Part shown: positions 33,242 to 42,821 of the stretch, piece after piece
How positions within the stretch are numbered: position 1 is the first letter of the stretch
Layout of the letters: each line of letters opens with the position of its first letter
Made by a program: the position numbers and the translations under genes
Assembly: GCA_021298215.1 (NCBI GenBank)
Contig: JAJTEE010000003.1
Span: 62,001-126,000, forward strand
From: Alphaproteobacteria bacterium
Lineage (GTDB): Bacteria; Pseudomonadota; Alphaproteobacteria; Paracaedibacterales; CAITNM01
Direction: 5' to 3'
Length of the DNA: 64,000 bases
Notes under the pieces: model-generated
Database searches by the model: none
What the model was told of the DNA's origin: nothing
The model's input: only the letters and a program-made list of their open reading frames with translations

Positions 33242-35164
33242 ATGATTTACTCAAAGCCTGAGCAAGATAAAAATTTTCTTGTTAACTCAACGAATTATCA
33301 ACAACTGCATCAACAGGCATTTGCTGATCCAAATGCTTTTTGGCTTGAAATGGCTAAGCGTTTAGAGTGGATAAAATTTCCAACCACATCAGGCAATTGG
33401 CAGTTTCAAAAACCTATATCTATTAAGTGGTTTGAAGACGGCCTTTTAAATGTGGCCACTAATTGTGTGGATCGCCATGCAAAGGCAACGCCAGAAAAAA
33501 CAGCCATTTTATGGGTGAACGATCAAGGTGCAAAAACGGTAGCTCTTTCGTATAGTGAGCTTTTAAAAGAAGTTAATGCCATGGCTCATGTGCTGCAATG
33601 TCTTGGCGTTCAAAAAGGTGATCGCGTTATCATTTATATGCCTATGATTTTAGAAACAGCTTATGCAATGCTTGCATGTGCACGAATTGGGGCTATTCAT
33701 TCGGTGGTATTTGGGGGATTTTCACCTGAAAGCCTCGCCGGCCGTATTGAGGATTGCGGAGCAAAAATTGTGATCACGGCAAATGAAGGGGTGCGTGGTG
33801 GAAAGACAATTCCACTGAAAGCTAACGTTGATACAGCTCTTTTGCAAACGCTACAGGTGAAAAAAGTACTGGTGATCAATGGTACAACCACATCTGTTCC
33901 AATGGTTGTTGATCGTGATGTTGTGTATGAGCCTGATTATAGTAAAACAGTGGATCCGGTTGCAATGAATGCCGAGGATCCCTTGTTTATTCTGTACACC
34001 TCAGGATCAACGGGTAAGCCAAAAGGCGTACTGCACACAAGTGGAGGCTACTTAACCTATGCCAGCTTAACGCAGCAATGGATATTTGACTGTAAAGAAG
34101 ATGATGTGTATTGGTGCACAGCAGACGTTGGTTGGATTACAGGTCATTCCTACGTGATTTATGGGCCGCTTGCAAATGGTGCTACAACCGTAATGTTTGA
34201 GGGGGTTCCCAATTATCCAAAGCCAGATCGTTTATGGAAAATTATTGATGATTTAAAGGTCAGTATTTTTTATACGGCACCTACCGCTATACGTAGCCTT
34301 ATGCAGGCGGGCGATGAGTGGTTGCAAACAACAACGCGTGATTCATTACGAATACTTGGTTCTGTTGGAGAGCCTATCAACCAAGAAGCTTGGGAATGGT
34401 ATTATCAAAAAGTTGGTAAAACGCGTTGCCCGATTGTCGATACCTGGTGGCAGACGGAAACAGGTGGGATTTTGATAACGCCTTTGCCAGGTATCAATAA
34501 TCTGAAGCCAAGCTCTGCAACAACACCATTTTTTGGAATTCAGCCTGTTTTACTAAATGAGCAAGGTCAAGAAGTTCATGAAAAAGCAGCTGAAGGTAGA
34601 TTAGCTTTAAAGGCATCATGGCCTGGACAAATGCGCACGGTATATGGAGACCATGCTCGCTTTGAGGAAACATATTTTAGCCAATTCCCCGGATATTATT
34701 TCAGTGGTGATGGGGCAAAGCGTGATGAAGATGGTGACTATTGGATTACAGGTCGTGTTGATGATGTTTTAAATGTTTCAGGGCATCGCTTAGGCACAGC
34801 AGAAATCGAAACGGCAGCTACGCATGATCATTCTATTATTGAAACGGCTGTCGTTGGTTTTCCTCATGCCATAAAAGGGGAAGGTATTATGGTTTTTGCA
34901 ATTCCTGCAGGCAATACGGTGCATAAAGAAGAAGAGTTAAGATCTATTATAAGAGGAAGCATTCGTTCCCAAATTGGCCCTATTGCAAATCCTGATGAAA
35001 TTCATATTGTTAAAGGTCTGCCAAAAACGCGATCTGGTAAAATTATGCGAAGAATTTTGCGATGCATTGCAAGATCAGAATTTGAAAAAATTGGCGATGT
35101 GAGTACACTTGCTGATCCTTTAATTGTTGAGCATATTATTGAGGTTGTGTGTGCCAAGGCATGA
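33242..35164 (+). CDS. acs: Acetyl-CoA synthetase
   Basis: Activates acetate to acetyl-CoA through acetyl-AMP. Adenylate motifs: [11 protein letters not shown] (about residue 252), [64 protein letters not shown], and the C-terminal [10 protein letters not shown] with the regulatory lysine. At 640 residues it is standard. The stop lies inside the start of ctaG. Confidence 0.95.
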   Translation: MIYSKPEQDKNFLVNSTNYQQLHQQAFADPNAFWLEMAKRLEWIKFPTTSGNWQFQKPISIKWFEDGLLNVATNCVDRHAKATPEKTAILWVNDQGAKTVALSYSELLKEVNAMAHVLQCLGVQKGDRVIIYMPMILETAYAMLACARIGAIHSVVFGGFSPESLAGRIEDCGAKIVITANEGVRGGKTIPLKANVDTALLQTLQVKKVLVINGTTTSVPMVVDRDVVYEPDYSKTVDPVAMNAEDPLFILYTSGSTGKPKGVLHTSGGYLTYASLTQQWIFDCKEDDVYWCTADVGWITGHSYVIYGPLANGATTVMFEGVPNYPKPDRLWKIIDDLKVSIFYTAPTAIRSLMQAGDEWLQTTTRDSLRILGSVGEPINQEAWEWYYQKVGKTRCPIVDTWWQTETGGILITPLPGINNLKPSSATTPFFGIQPVLLNEQGQEVHEKAAEGRLALKASWPGQMRTVYGDHARFEETYFSQFPGYYFSGDGAKRDEDGDYWITGRVDDVLNVSGHRLGTAEIETAATHDHSIIETAVVGFPHAIKGEGIMVFAIPAGNTVHKEEELRSIIRGSIRSQIGPIANPDEIHIVKGLPKTRSGKIMRRILRCIARSEFEKIGDVSTLADPLIVEHIIEVVCAKA

Positions 35165-35687
35165 TCGCTTAACCTTTATTTTTCTAGCCTTTTGGTTTCT
35201 TATCATGTTTGCATTGGCCTTTGCGTCCGTACCTTTATATAAAGTCTTTTGTCAAAAAACAGGGTTTGGAGGGACACCTAAAATCAACACAGAAAAATCC
35301 TCCAAAACCGTGAATCGAGAAATTGGGGTTCGATTTATTGCAAACACGCATCGTGATTTACCGTGGGAATTCTCTCCGATGCAGCATACGGTCCGACTAA
35401 AAATAGGAGAAAATGGACTCGCCTATTATAAAGTAAAGAATGTTTCGCAAAAGCCTATTGTAGGGATGGCAACTTATAATGTATCTCCTGATGTTGCAGG
35501 GCAATATTTTAATAAGGTTTTTTGCTTTTGTTTTGAAGAGCAAAAACTTGAGCCGGGTGAGTCAATGGAAATGCCTGTTCAATTCTTTATTGATCCAGCT
35601 TTTGCTGATGATCCGTTACTAAAGAATATAGAAGAAATTACTCTTTCTTATACATTTTTTGAGTTTAATAAGACAAAGAAGAAATAA
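35151..35687 (+). CDS. ctaG: Cytochrome c oxidase assembly protein CtaG/Cox11
   Basis: Delivers copper to the CuB centre of cytochrome c oxidase. One N-terminal membrane helix (residues 6-28), then FCQKTGFGG with the first conserved Cys, and the copper-binding [12 protein letters not shown] motif near 123. The GTG at 35151 has GAGG six bases upstream; this is preferred to the upstream in-frame TTG. It overlaps acs by 14 bp, so it is translated with it; no oxidase subunits are adjacent. Confidence 0.92.
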   Translation: MPRHDRLTFIFLAFWFLIMFALAFASVPLYKVFCQKTGFGGTPKINTEKSSKTVNREIGVRFIANTHRDLPWEFSPMQHTVRLKIGENGLAYYKVKNVSQKPIVGMATYNVSPDVAGQYFNKVFCFCFEEQKLEPGESMEMPVQFFIDPAFADDPLLKNIEEITLSYTFFEFNKTKKK

Positions 35688-35819
35688 ATTATATCATCTT
35701 GTCAACAGAATTAATCTAATAATTTTAATAAAAATTTAACGTATTGACCTATCTATGCATTTTAAGGATATTAAACATGCATAAAAAGCATATCTTGTGA
35801 ATTTATAAAGGGGGGACAT

Positions 35820-36281
35820 ATGAAAACACATGGATGGTCAGGGGCAGACATTAGTAAGGCCCGAAATTATTTTATTGCAGGTTTGCCTATTAAGGATATA
35901 GCCAAAGAAATGAATCGCACGCCAACAGCAATTAACAAGGCATTGAGTAGATTTAAAATACGTCCAAACAAGATAAGAGAGCAAGAAATACGTCTTTGCT
36001 ATCGACCGCAAAAGAGCTATCTGATTGAGAAGCCTTCTTTTGAACTAAATGCCCTGCGAAATGAAGTTGATAATTGGGTAGGGTTTTGGAAACTGTGCGA
36101 ATATCTGGGGCAGCAAAAGGTTTGCTTTTATGAAACAACTAGAAATGGAACATCGTTGATAGATCGTCAATTTAAGGTTGGTGAAAAAATCTTGAACGCG
36201 CAACAGCTCATGATCTTGGCAAACAAAATCCGCCTTGAAAATAATTTAAGGCCTTTTTTCGTAAGGGGGCTTTCATGGTGA
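35820..36281 (+). CDS. Helix-turn-helix DNA-binding protein, unknown
   Basis: A 153-residue protein. Residues 5-45 form a helix-turn-helix or SANT-like unit (WSGADISKARNYFIAGLPI, then KDIAKEMNRTPTAINKALSRF), similar in outline to the HTH of GcrA-like proteins. The C-terminal 90 residues have no known domain. A GGGGG ribosome site precedes it, and it overlaps the next gene by 7 bp, so the two are expressed as a pair. Could be a cell-cycle or element-encoded regulator. Confidence 0.5.
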   Translation: MKTHGWSGADISKARNYFIAGLPIKDIAKEMNRTPTAINKALSRFKIRPNKIREQEIRLCYRPQKSYLIEKPSFELNALRNEVDNWVGFWKLCEYLGQQKVCFYETTRNGTSLIDRQFKVGEKILNAQQLMILANKIRLENNLRPFFVRGLSW

Positions 36282-36787
36282 AGAAAAGCACGCGAAAAAA
36301 ATGTGAAAGTAATGAGCAGTCAACTTTTTGGGAAAACATTTTTAATGCAGCAAATGAAGGAAGTTTTCTGCATCAACTTTATAAGAACGAACAAATCAAC
36401 GAGTCACATTTCCAGGCAGGTTTAGCTTTTGAAAAACTGTATAGATTAGCAATGCGAAGCTTAAATATTTGTAGCCGTGTTCATACTTCTAGCCAACGCT
36501 GGGATCAGCTTTATGGGATAACACATGATAAATTTAGCTATCAAAAAATTGAAGGACTTTGGCGTCTTCTTTTAAGAGCGTTAGATCCTATATATCATGA
36601 TGGGCTTTCAATGCGTGAAATAGCATTTAGTTTGATTTTGCTGTCACAGAAAAAAAGTTATTCCCTAAACGATATTAAGAAAACGCTAGGGTATATACAA
36701 TCTATTTGGGAGAAAATTGAGAATACACCGTATCATTTAGGGCTGTATTCTTCTAAGAATTCTTTAAAAATGAAGAGTTTTAAATAG
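36275..36787 (+). CDS. Unknown protein paired with the HTH gene
   Basis: A 170-residue, helical, basic protein. The AGLAFEKLYRLA region and the later HDGLSMREIAFSLILLSQKK segment faintly recall the DUF6456 proteins of alphaproteobacteria, which are also linked to HTH genes; that match is by eye and weak. GTAAGGGGG lies before its ATG. Translationally coupled to the gene upstream. Confidence 0.4.
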   Translation: MVKKSTRKKCESNEQSTFWENIFNAANEGSFLHQLYKNEQINESHFQAGLAFEKLYRLAMRSLNICSRVHTSSQRWDQLYGITHDKFSYQKIEGLWRLLLRALDPIYHDGLSMREIAFSLILLSQKKSYSLNDIKKTLGYIQSIWEKIENTPYHLGLYSSKNSLKMKSFK

Positions 36788-36849
36788 GAGGATCTGGTCA
36801 CCTTTTTAAAGATCGCCTATTATTTATAAAACGGAAGTGAGGGTAATAT

Positions 36850-37530
36850 TTGAAGAGCATTTGCATTATAGGAAACGGTCGCATGGGAAATGCTATTAAA
36901 GAAATACTTTCTGACCAATATAAAAGCTATCAGTATTCGCGATTAACAAAGGAAAATCTTGACGATTTTTTGAAGAATCTCCGCATCAGTGATGGCGTTA
37001 TTGATGCAAGTCATCCTGATAATATTGAGAGCGCTTTAGAAGATTGTTTGACGCATAAAAAGCCTTACTTGTGCTGCACAACAGGTCTTCGTGAATCTCA
37101 TTTTGAGCATCTTAAAAAAGCTGGAAAAGAGATTCCCGTTCTGTACGCGGCGAATACAAGTCTTGGAATTGCAATTTTAAAGAAAGCAGCAGCACTTGTT
37201 TCTAAAGTATTAGGGAATGAAGCAGATATTAAAATTTTTGAGAAACATCACGCCTTAAAAAAAGATGCGCCTTCCGGAACAGCATTAGAATTAGGAAAAA
37301 CGATTGCGCAAACAGGATATTTGGAAACGTCTATTCAATATGAGAGTGTTCGTGAAGGCGACATTATTGGAGAGCACATGGTTCAGTTCACGTTTGAAGA
37401 TGAAATTATTCAACTTAACCATGAATGCTTAAATCGCAATGTCTTTGCTAAAGGTGCACTTAAGGCAGCGCACTGGTTATTTAAACAACCGCCGGGATTT
37501 TATACTTTAAACGATGTATTAGGAATGTGA
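36850..37530 (+). CDS. dapB: 4-hydroxy-tetrahydrodipicolinate reductase
   Basis: NAD(P)H reductase of the lysine/diaminopimelate pathway. N-terminal NGRMG nucleotide motif, CCTTGLRE, AANTSLGIA and the catalytic FEKHHALKKDAPSGTAL (His pair and Lys). TTG start with GAGGG upstream. At 226 residues it is shorter than E. coli DapB but typical of reduced alphaproteobacterial versions. Overlaps rpe by 4 bp. Confidence 0.92.
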   Translation: MKSICIIGNGRMGNAIKEILSDQYKSYQYSRLTKENLDDFLKNLRISDGVIDASHPDNIESALEDCLTHKKPYLCCTTGLRESHFEHLKKAGKEIPVLYAANTSLGIAILKKAAALVSKVLGNEADIKIFEKHHALKKDAPSGTALELGKTIAQTGYLETSIQYESVREGDIIGEHMVQFTFEDEIIQLNHECLNRNVFAKGALKAAHWLFKQPPGFYTLNDVLGM

Positions 37531-38192
37531 TGAAAGATAATAAAAAGTCTGTACTGATAGCTCCTTCTTTAATGGCTGCTAATATGTTGTCTTTAAAAGA
37601 TGAAGTCAAAGCCGTTGAAATCGCAGGAGCGGATTGGTTACACCTTGATATTATGGATGGGCATTTTGTGCCAAATTTAACATTTGGTCCTGATATTATT
37701 AAACAACTACGAGCTGTTTCTTCGCTGCCTTTTGATGTGCATTTAATGGTAGAGCCGGTGGAATTATGTATCGATTTATATCAAAAAGCAGGAGCTGATC
37801 ATATAACGATTCATGCTGAAGCGACTTCTGACTTAAAAAAAAATCTTGAAAATATTAGAAATTTAGGATGCAAAGCTGGGGTATCCCTAAAGCCAGAAAC
37901 CCCTGTAGATCGTATTATTGAGACACTAAATATAATTGATTTAGTGCTAGTTATGAGTGTTAATCCAGGATTTTATGGTCAGGCTTTTATTCCATCTACT
38001 TTGGAAAAAATTAGCCAATTAAAAAAGCTAAGAGAAGAAAAAAAATTAGATTTTCTTATCGTCGTAGATGGGGGTATTAATGTTCAAAATTCTTCAGCTA
38101 TCATTAAAGCAGGTGCTGATGTAATGGTAGCAGGCAATAGTGTATTTAAGCAGCAAAACTATCAACAAGCGATATATGATTTAAGAAACTGA
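37527..38192 (+). CDS. rpe: Ribulose-phosphate 3-epimerase
   Basis: TIM-barrel metal enzyme that interconverts ribulose 5-phosphate and xylulose 5-phosphate. IAPSLMAAN (Ser), WLHLDIMDGHFVPN (metal His and catalytic Asp), FDVHLMVE (metal His), MSVNPGF-GQ-F and IVVDGGIN (Asp) are all intact. 221 residues. It overlaps dapB and is followed by a secreted paralogue. Confidence 0.94.
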   Translation: MMKDNKKSVLIAPSLMAANMLSLKDEVKAVEIAGADWLHLDIMDGHFVPNLTFGPDIIKQLRAVSSLPFDVHLMVEPVELCIDLYQKAGADHITIHAEATSDLKKNLENIRNLGCKAGVSLKPETPVDRIIETLNIIDLVLVMSVNPGFYGQAFIPSTLEKISQLKKLREEKKLDFLIVVDGGINVQNSSAIIKAGADVMVAGNSVFKQQNYQQAIYDLRN

Positions 38193-38216
38193 AAACAAAG
38201 CCTTAAGGAAAAGTGC

Positions 38217-39125
38217 ATGAAATATTTTTTAAAACTATTTTTTGTGGCAACTTTTTGGTGTGACGTGAGTATGTTCGCAAGTATGTGTGATGGTGTTTTA
38301 GATCCTACTCGTGATAACCGTTCAAGGTTGGTGAGGACGAGTTTCCCATGCGATCTATGCGTTGATGAGAGAATTACTGTAAGATATCTTACTGTAAGTA
38401 AGCCTAAGAAAAAGCAAAGACATGAGGATGGTAGAGCAGAGCAGAGACGAGTTTTGATAGCTCCTTCTTTATTGGCATCTCTACTAGTAGCAGCTCAGCC
38501 TCCTTTTATGAATGAACTGGCAAAAGTATCCAGAGCTGGCGCTCACTGGATTCATATAGATATAGGAGGTGAGCAATATTCACCATGTCCAAAGACTATT
38601 GAGCTCTATACTAAACTTTTTCCCGATTTGCCATTTGATTTGCATATGTTGAGGAACCCTACACAAAATATTAAATTGTATAAAAAAACGGGTGTCGCAC
38701 GGATGACTATACCTTATGAGGAAGACACTCCTAAGTTGTATGTAAATATTACGCACATTAAAGGGAGTCAATGTAAATCAGGTATTGCAATTAGCCCAAA
38801 AACACCTGTTGAATGTTTAGAGCCTTATCTTTCTTTTGTGGATCATGTGACGGTGATGGGGGTTAAACCTGGTAATTCTGGGCAAGATTTTATTCCTGAA
38901 ACACTAAGAAAAATTTCTCAAGTAAAGGAATTAAGAGGAGCTTTAGGCTTGAATTTTTTAATTGTTGTAGATGGTGGAGTGAGAGTTGAAAATGCAATTC
39001 ATATTATAACAGCTGGAGCTGATGTTTTAGTGGCAGGAAGCAGTGTATTTGTTATTGGAAAAAAAGATTATGGAGGTACTATTAGTGCTTTATCCAATGG
39101 TGCGGCATGTAATGTTAGGCGCTGA
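38217..39125 (+). CDS. Secreted paralogue of ribulose-phosphate epimerase
   Basis: A 302-residue protein. Residues 1-21 are a signal peptide, residues 22-78 are a new linker with four cysteines and a basic run (KPKKKQR), and residues 79-300 are an Rpe-like barrel clearly related to the gene just upstream. Metal and catalytic residues remain: APSL, WIHIDI, FDLHM and IVVDGG; but the MDGHFVPN loop became GGEQYSPC and the MSVNPGF loop became MGVKPGN. A tandem duplicate given an export signal is very unusual. It may keep activity or bind sugar phosphates in another compartment. Confidence 0.75.
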   Translation: MKYFLKLFFVATFWCDVSMFASMCDGVLDPTRDNRSRLVRTSFPCDLCVDERITVRYLTVSKPKKKQRHEDGRAEQRRVLIAPSLLASLLVAAQPPFMNELAKVSRAGAHWIHIDIGGEQYSPCPKTIELYTKLFPDLPFDLHMLRNPTQNIKLYKKTGVARMTIPYEEDTPKLYVNITHIKGSQCKSGIAISPKTPVECLEPYLSFVDHVTVMGVKPGNSGQDFIPETLRKISQVKELRGALGLNFLIVVDGGVRVENAIHIITAGADVLVAGSSVFVIGKKDYGGTISALSNGAACNVRR

Positions 39126-39914
39126 AAATCTTTCTCTAGCTCTGCAACAGCAGTTTTATGCGCCAGTCCAGTTTAAGATGGCTGGTAACGCCGTTGAAGA
39201 AGCCGTGCTGGCATTTTTTGATTTTTTGAAAGAACCTGTGAAGCCACTAAAAAATATATCGATTTTTCGATTGCCCCCCAGCATCGTCGTGGGGATGTGG
39301 GCTATAAACATCGCGATGCAAATGATCATGTGTATAATGACAGTAAAGAATTTTTTCATTTTCACCCAGCGCTTTTTGAGCACTATCCGGATTTTTTGAA
39401 AGCTAATCCGGTAGTCAATAATTTTGCGGAAAAGGCTAAGCCGATTTGGGATTTAGTGTACCTCACAGTGAAAGAGATTTTACAACGCTTTGAGGGGGAT
39501 TTTCCAGGTGTTGTTGAGAAGGTTTTTGATACCAAATATCCACATATTCTGTTGCGGTTTTTAAAATATGAATGGGACGAGTCCGGTGAGTATTTAGCGA
39601 AACCTCACTTTGACGCAGGATCATGTACGTTGGCGATTGCTGAAAGTTGTCCAGGACTTAGGATAGGAAGCTGTCCAGAAAACCTTAAGCTTGTTGAGCA
39701 TAAATCAGGAAATGCTATTTTTATGTTCTCCAGCAATTTCCAAAAAATAATTGATGCGACGCATTTTTCGCCCGGATGGCATGATGTTATTCAATTGGAT
39801 AAAGCACAAATTGGAAAATCTTATGCGCGCTGGGCTGTTGTTGCTTTTATTGACGCTCACAGCGTTGAAGCTTTACCAAGAGAAGAAACTCATAAGTGGT
39901 TTAAAACTGCTTAA
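39112..39914 (+). pseudogene. 2OG-Fe(II) oxygenase-like gene, frameshifted in a C tract
   Basis: Two pieces in different frames form one isopenicillin-synthase-like oxygenase. The 5' piece (ATG at 39112, MLGAENLSLALQQ) ends in the wrong frame after a run of six C at 39274-39279; the 3' piece runs to 39914. With seven C the reading becomes LPPQHRRGDVGYKHRDAND and continues without a stop. The 3' piece has the metal motif HFD (in KPHFDAGSCTLAI) and a later HFSPGWHD. One missing base could be decay, phase variation or a sequencing error. It overlaps the end of the secreted epimerase. Confidence 0.7.
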
Positions 39915-39939
39915 ACACTCGAAGCTTCTTCTAATCCCT
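39913..39939 (+). repeat. Left copy of a perfect 27-bp direct repeat
   Basis: Begins AAACACTCGAAGC and is identical over 27 bases to 42824-42850, 2,911 bp away. It starts within the stop codon of the oxygenase gene and ends at the stop codon of the reverse 117-residue gene. The right copy encodes the last codons of a carrier, so this looks like a duplicated gene end at an insertion boundary. Confidence 0.85.
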
Positions 39940-40292
39940 TAATCATTAATTTCTTTAGGCTTTTTTATAGTAGGAATAAAATGCTTTGTATGATTCTCAA
40001 ATGGACTGAAAAAGGTAAAAATTTCAATTTTGACTCCGTGGAGTTTTTCAAATGCTCTAATGGAAAAGCGAAGATTATCAGAGGCACGTTGAATTTGCTC
40101 TTCAATTGTATACATCTCCGCATATTGCTCATCTTCTCGTAACGTTCGTGCTGCATTTTCCATGCGTCCCATAAAAGCCATAACTTCTTCTAAGCAAATA
40201 CCTACCTTTGGCCAAGTAGTTACCCGAGATCTCTCTTGATTTGGTAATACTTCCTCTTTTTGATCTAAAGAATTTGATCTCTTCATAATCAA
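39939..40292 (-). CDS. Unknown 117-residue protein divergent from a repressor
   Basis: Mostly helical (residues 30-85), rich in Glu and Arg, no known motif; starts with ATG at 40292, or at a second ATG two codons later with a stronger Lys-Arg N-terminus. It stands head to head with the phage-type repressor gene across a 168-bp gap with two palindromes, a layout like a lysogeny switch. Function unknown. Confidence 0.5.
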   Translation of the reverse strand: MIMKRSNSLDQKEEVLPNQERSRVTTWPKVGICLEEVMAFMGRMENAARTLREDEQYAEMYTIEEQIQRASDNLRFSIRAFEKLHGVKIEIFTFFSPFENHTKHFIPTIKKPKEIND

Positions 40293-40357
40293 TGTCCCCT
40301 AGTTTTGTATAAATTTTTTTATTTGAGGCCACTATAACGTATTTTTACGCCTTGTAA

Positions 40358-40424
40358 ACACAAAAAAATATTTTTGACTATTTTTTGTGTTTTTTGTGAA
40401 CGATTTGACTTTTTAGTTAAATCG
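40358..40424. promoter_or_regulatory. Two operator-like palindromes in the divergent gap
   Basis: Arms ACACAAAAAA (40358-40367) and TTTTTTGTGT (40381-40390) pair across 13 bases. A second site at 40401-40424 pairs CGATTTGACT with AGTTAAATCG around TTTT, with one G-T pair. Both lie between the repressor and the reverse gene; they are good candidates for repressor operators. Confidence 0.55.
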
Positions 40425-40460
40425 ACTACTTTTATAAAAAACTTAAAGCGTGCGTGATTT

Positions 40461-41090
40461 TTGGGTAAAATAAATTCATTAAGCACTATTGCGGATAGAA
40501 TCCGCTTCTTGAGAAGCCTTACAGGACTTAAAAGAGAAGAGGTGGAGCTTCGTCATCATATAACAAAGAGCTCTTTAGAGAAGTGGGAGAATGGTAGAGC
40601 AAACATTAGTGCTAAAAATATAGCTCGCTTAATTAATATGGCACTGGATTATTCTATTGAGTGCACACCCGAATGGCTTATCCATGGTGATGGTAATTCC
40701 CCAAAAACTATTACATTATCTTCTTTGGGAGAACAACAAGTTCGTGTTGGCAATACAATAGAAATGCTACTAAGAGACTTAAATTATTTTAAGACAACTT
40801 ATCCTCAAGGGCTAACGTTAATGGTTTCAGATGATTCTATGGCTGATCATTATACAAATGGAGATTTTGTTGGTGGGCTGCCTGTTGATCTGAATAGCTT
40901 AAAGGAATACCTTGACTATGCATGTATTGTGCAGACAGCAGACGGAAAAATGCGACTACGTCGTATTGGATATGATGGCTCTTGGTTTTTATATGGCACA
41001 AACACACGACATAAAGGATCTCCTTACTTAGAAAAAAATGTCACTATTACTAATGCAGCTCCAGTGTTTTGGCATCGTATAAAGCTATAA
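40461..41090 (+). CDS. CI-like phage repressor (XRE HTH plus S24-like domain)
   Basis: A 209-residue protein from a TTG start. Residues 8-60 are an XRE helix-turn-helix (IADRIRFLRSLTGLKREEVELR, interrupted here only by quotation, through SLEKWENG). The C-terminal half has the S24 pattern DDSMADHYTNGDFVGG with the nucleophile-type Ser. A matching catalytic Lys is not obvious, so self-cleavage is uncertain. It is the only phage-type gene in the repeat-bounded segment; no integrase is seen. Confidence 0.75.
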   Translation: MGKINSLSTIADRIRFLRSLTGLKREEVELRHHITKSSLEKWENGRANISAKNIARLINMALDYSIECTPEWLIHGDGNSPKTITLSSLGEQQVRVGNTIEMLLRDLNYFKTTYPQGLTLMVSDDSMADHYTNGDFVGGLPVDLNSLKEYLDYACIVQTADGKMRLRRIGYDGSWFLYGTNTRHKGSPYLEKNVTITNAAPVFWHRIKL

Positions 41091-42341
41091 GTCTTTAGTG
41101 TTACTGGAATTTTTTTCACTATTCTGTAAATAAAACCATAAAAAAGTTATGAAAAATATGACGATAGGGGGAGCCATTTTATAATGTAATTTGTCTATAA
41201 TAAAGCTCATTAACAAAAGTGTTGTGCTACCACTTAGAGCCATTCCTAAAGAAAACCCAGAGGCAACTCCTGTATAACGTACTTCTGGTGAAAATTGCTT
41301 CTGTAAAAAAGCATGGCATGGACCAACAAATGCTCCTACCCCTGCACCCAAAAGTATTTGTCCTAAAATAATAAAATTTGTATCTATCTTTTGGATAAGA
41401 AAAAAGCTAACCCAGCATGCTAAGGTGGTAAATAAAAAAGAGATAAATAACGGCTGGTTTTTAAAGGATTTTATATCGTATAAATATCCAAAAATTAAAC
41501 ATGAAATCATAAAACTCAGCAATCCAAAAATATTATAAAAAAGGCTATTAGCTATCTGCACTCCAATGTATTTGGAGAGATAGATATTTAGAAAACCAAA
41601 AAGAGTATAGCACAGCAAGCCATTAAGTGCCCCGGTTAATATGGCTGAAATGTATTGTTTAGGAAACCTTCTTGTTAATTCTACAATGGGTAGGGAATGT
41701 ATCGTTTTTCTTGAGATAAAATCTTCCGTTTCACTGGCTATTTTTTTAATATACAAACTAACAAAAATAATGCTCGTTCCTAAGAAAAAAGGAATTCTCC
41801 ACCCATGCACGAAATTTGGAAAATTGTTAATAATAACTGCAGATATTGTCGCAAATAAAGCCCCAACAACACAAGAAGCTGATAGAAAACCACTAATTAA
41901 GCCTGGTCTAAAATTCATATGTTCTAACATAAAAACTCCAGCTCCGTTATATCCACCACCAGTGCAGATGCCTTGGAACAATCTACAGAAGAGCAAAAGA
42001 CAGGGAGCTGCGATGCCTATGCTTTTATAAGTAGGTAGCAGAGATATAATCAGAGTTGGTAATCCTGACAGAATAATAGATAGCGTTAATGCTTCTTTTC
42101 TGCCGTATTTGTCTCCAATATGGCCAAAAGTGAGAGCTCCTAAGGGTCTTGTTATAAAAGCAGCTGAAAACGCAATAACACCGCCAAGAATCTCTGAAAA
42201 ACTACTTTCTGGCGGGAAAAATAATTTACTTAATGTGCCAATATAGACACCGCAAAGTGTAAAATTGTAAAAGGTGATGGCGTTTGCAAAAAGACAAGCT
42301 AAAATGACTTTTCTTTTTAAATTGAACTCAGTTGAGAACAT
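41085..42341 (-). CDS. MFS carrier, MHS (ProP-like) family
   Basis: A 418-residue carrier with 12 predicted membrane segments. Loop 2-3 has the family motif GHIGDKYGRKEAL, and RPLGALTFG and RYTGVASGFSLGMALSG are typical of the metabolite/proton symporter group (ProP, KgtP). It is a paralogue of the carrier at 42822-44147. Its ATG has GAGG four bases upstream and overlaps the end of the LuxR-type sensor gene by 25 bp, so the two are coupled. Substrate unknown. Confidence 0.85.
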   Translation of the reverse strand: MFSTEFNLKRKVILACLFANAITFYNFTLCGVYIGTLSKLFFPPESSFSEILGGVIAFSAAFITRPLGALTFGHIGDKYGRKEALTLSIILSGLPTLIISLLPTYKSIGIAAPCLLLFCRLFQGICTGGGYNGAGVFMLEHMNFRPGLISGFLSASCVVGALFATISAVIINNFPNFVHGWRIPFFLGTSIIFVSLYIKKIASETEDFISRKTIHSLPIVELTRRFPKQYISAILTGALNGLLCYTLFGFLNIYLSKYIGVQIANSLFYNIFGLLSFMISCLIFGYLYDIKSFKNQPLFISFLFTTLACWVSFFLIQKIDTNFIILGQILLGAGVGAFVGPCHAFLQKQFSPEVRYTGVASGFSLGMALSGSTTLLLMSFIIDKLHYKMAPPIVIFFITFLWFYLQNSEKNSSNTKDL

Positions 42342-42772
42342 AAAACCTCAGGCAAACTTAAAGAGCTCAGTGCTTTTGTGATTGTACTGACCATGGTGCT
42401 TTCTTTTGAGGTTCCAATCGTTAATAGTAATTGTTTATCTAGCGAATTAAAGCAAAGAGTAACACCTCCTCTTGCTCCAACAGCTTCTCGCCTTTTTTGC
42501 ATTACTTTGACTTCGGCGTCTGTATAAAGAGCTACACTATCCCAAAATATTGGTAATTCAGGTATTTTGATTGCTGCTTGAAAACTTGGATCGTTAATAT
42601 GCAGCTCATTATCAATATAATATTGTTGCCACTTATTGTGAGAAAATGCGCTGTAAATCACATCATTCTTTATTACACCGATACTCGCGTAACATATGCC
42701 ATCTATGTGAATAGTCGACAGTAGGCTATCAACTAATTCATGTTTTTTATGAAATAAAACTTGTTTTTTCAT
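42317..42772 (-). CDS. LuxR-type signal-binding domain without DNA-binding domain (4th receptor)
   Basis: A 151-residue protein resembling only the autoinducer-binding domain. KWQQYYIDNELHINDPSF (Trp, Tyr, Asp-Pro), IFWDS (Trp) and ARGGVTL (Gly) are the pocket residues. No DNA-binding domain follows. It stands 13 kb from luxI and is translationally coupled to a carrier, so it may link signal sensing to transport or act as another decoy. More divergent than the three receptors near luxI. Confidence 0.7.
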   Translation of the reverse strand: MKKQVLFHKKHELVDSLLSTIHIDGICYASIGVIKNDVIYSAFSHNKWQQYYIDNELHINDPSFQAAIKIPELPIFWDSVALYTDAEVKVMQKRREAVGARGGVTLCFNSLDKQLLLTIGTSKESTMVSTITKALSSLSLPEVLCSQLSSI

Positions 42773-42821
42773 GATAATATACTAAAAAAAATTCCTCTTC
42801 TGGTATCTAAAAGCATATACC

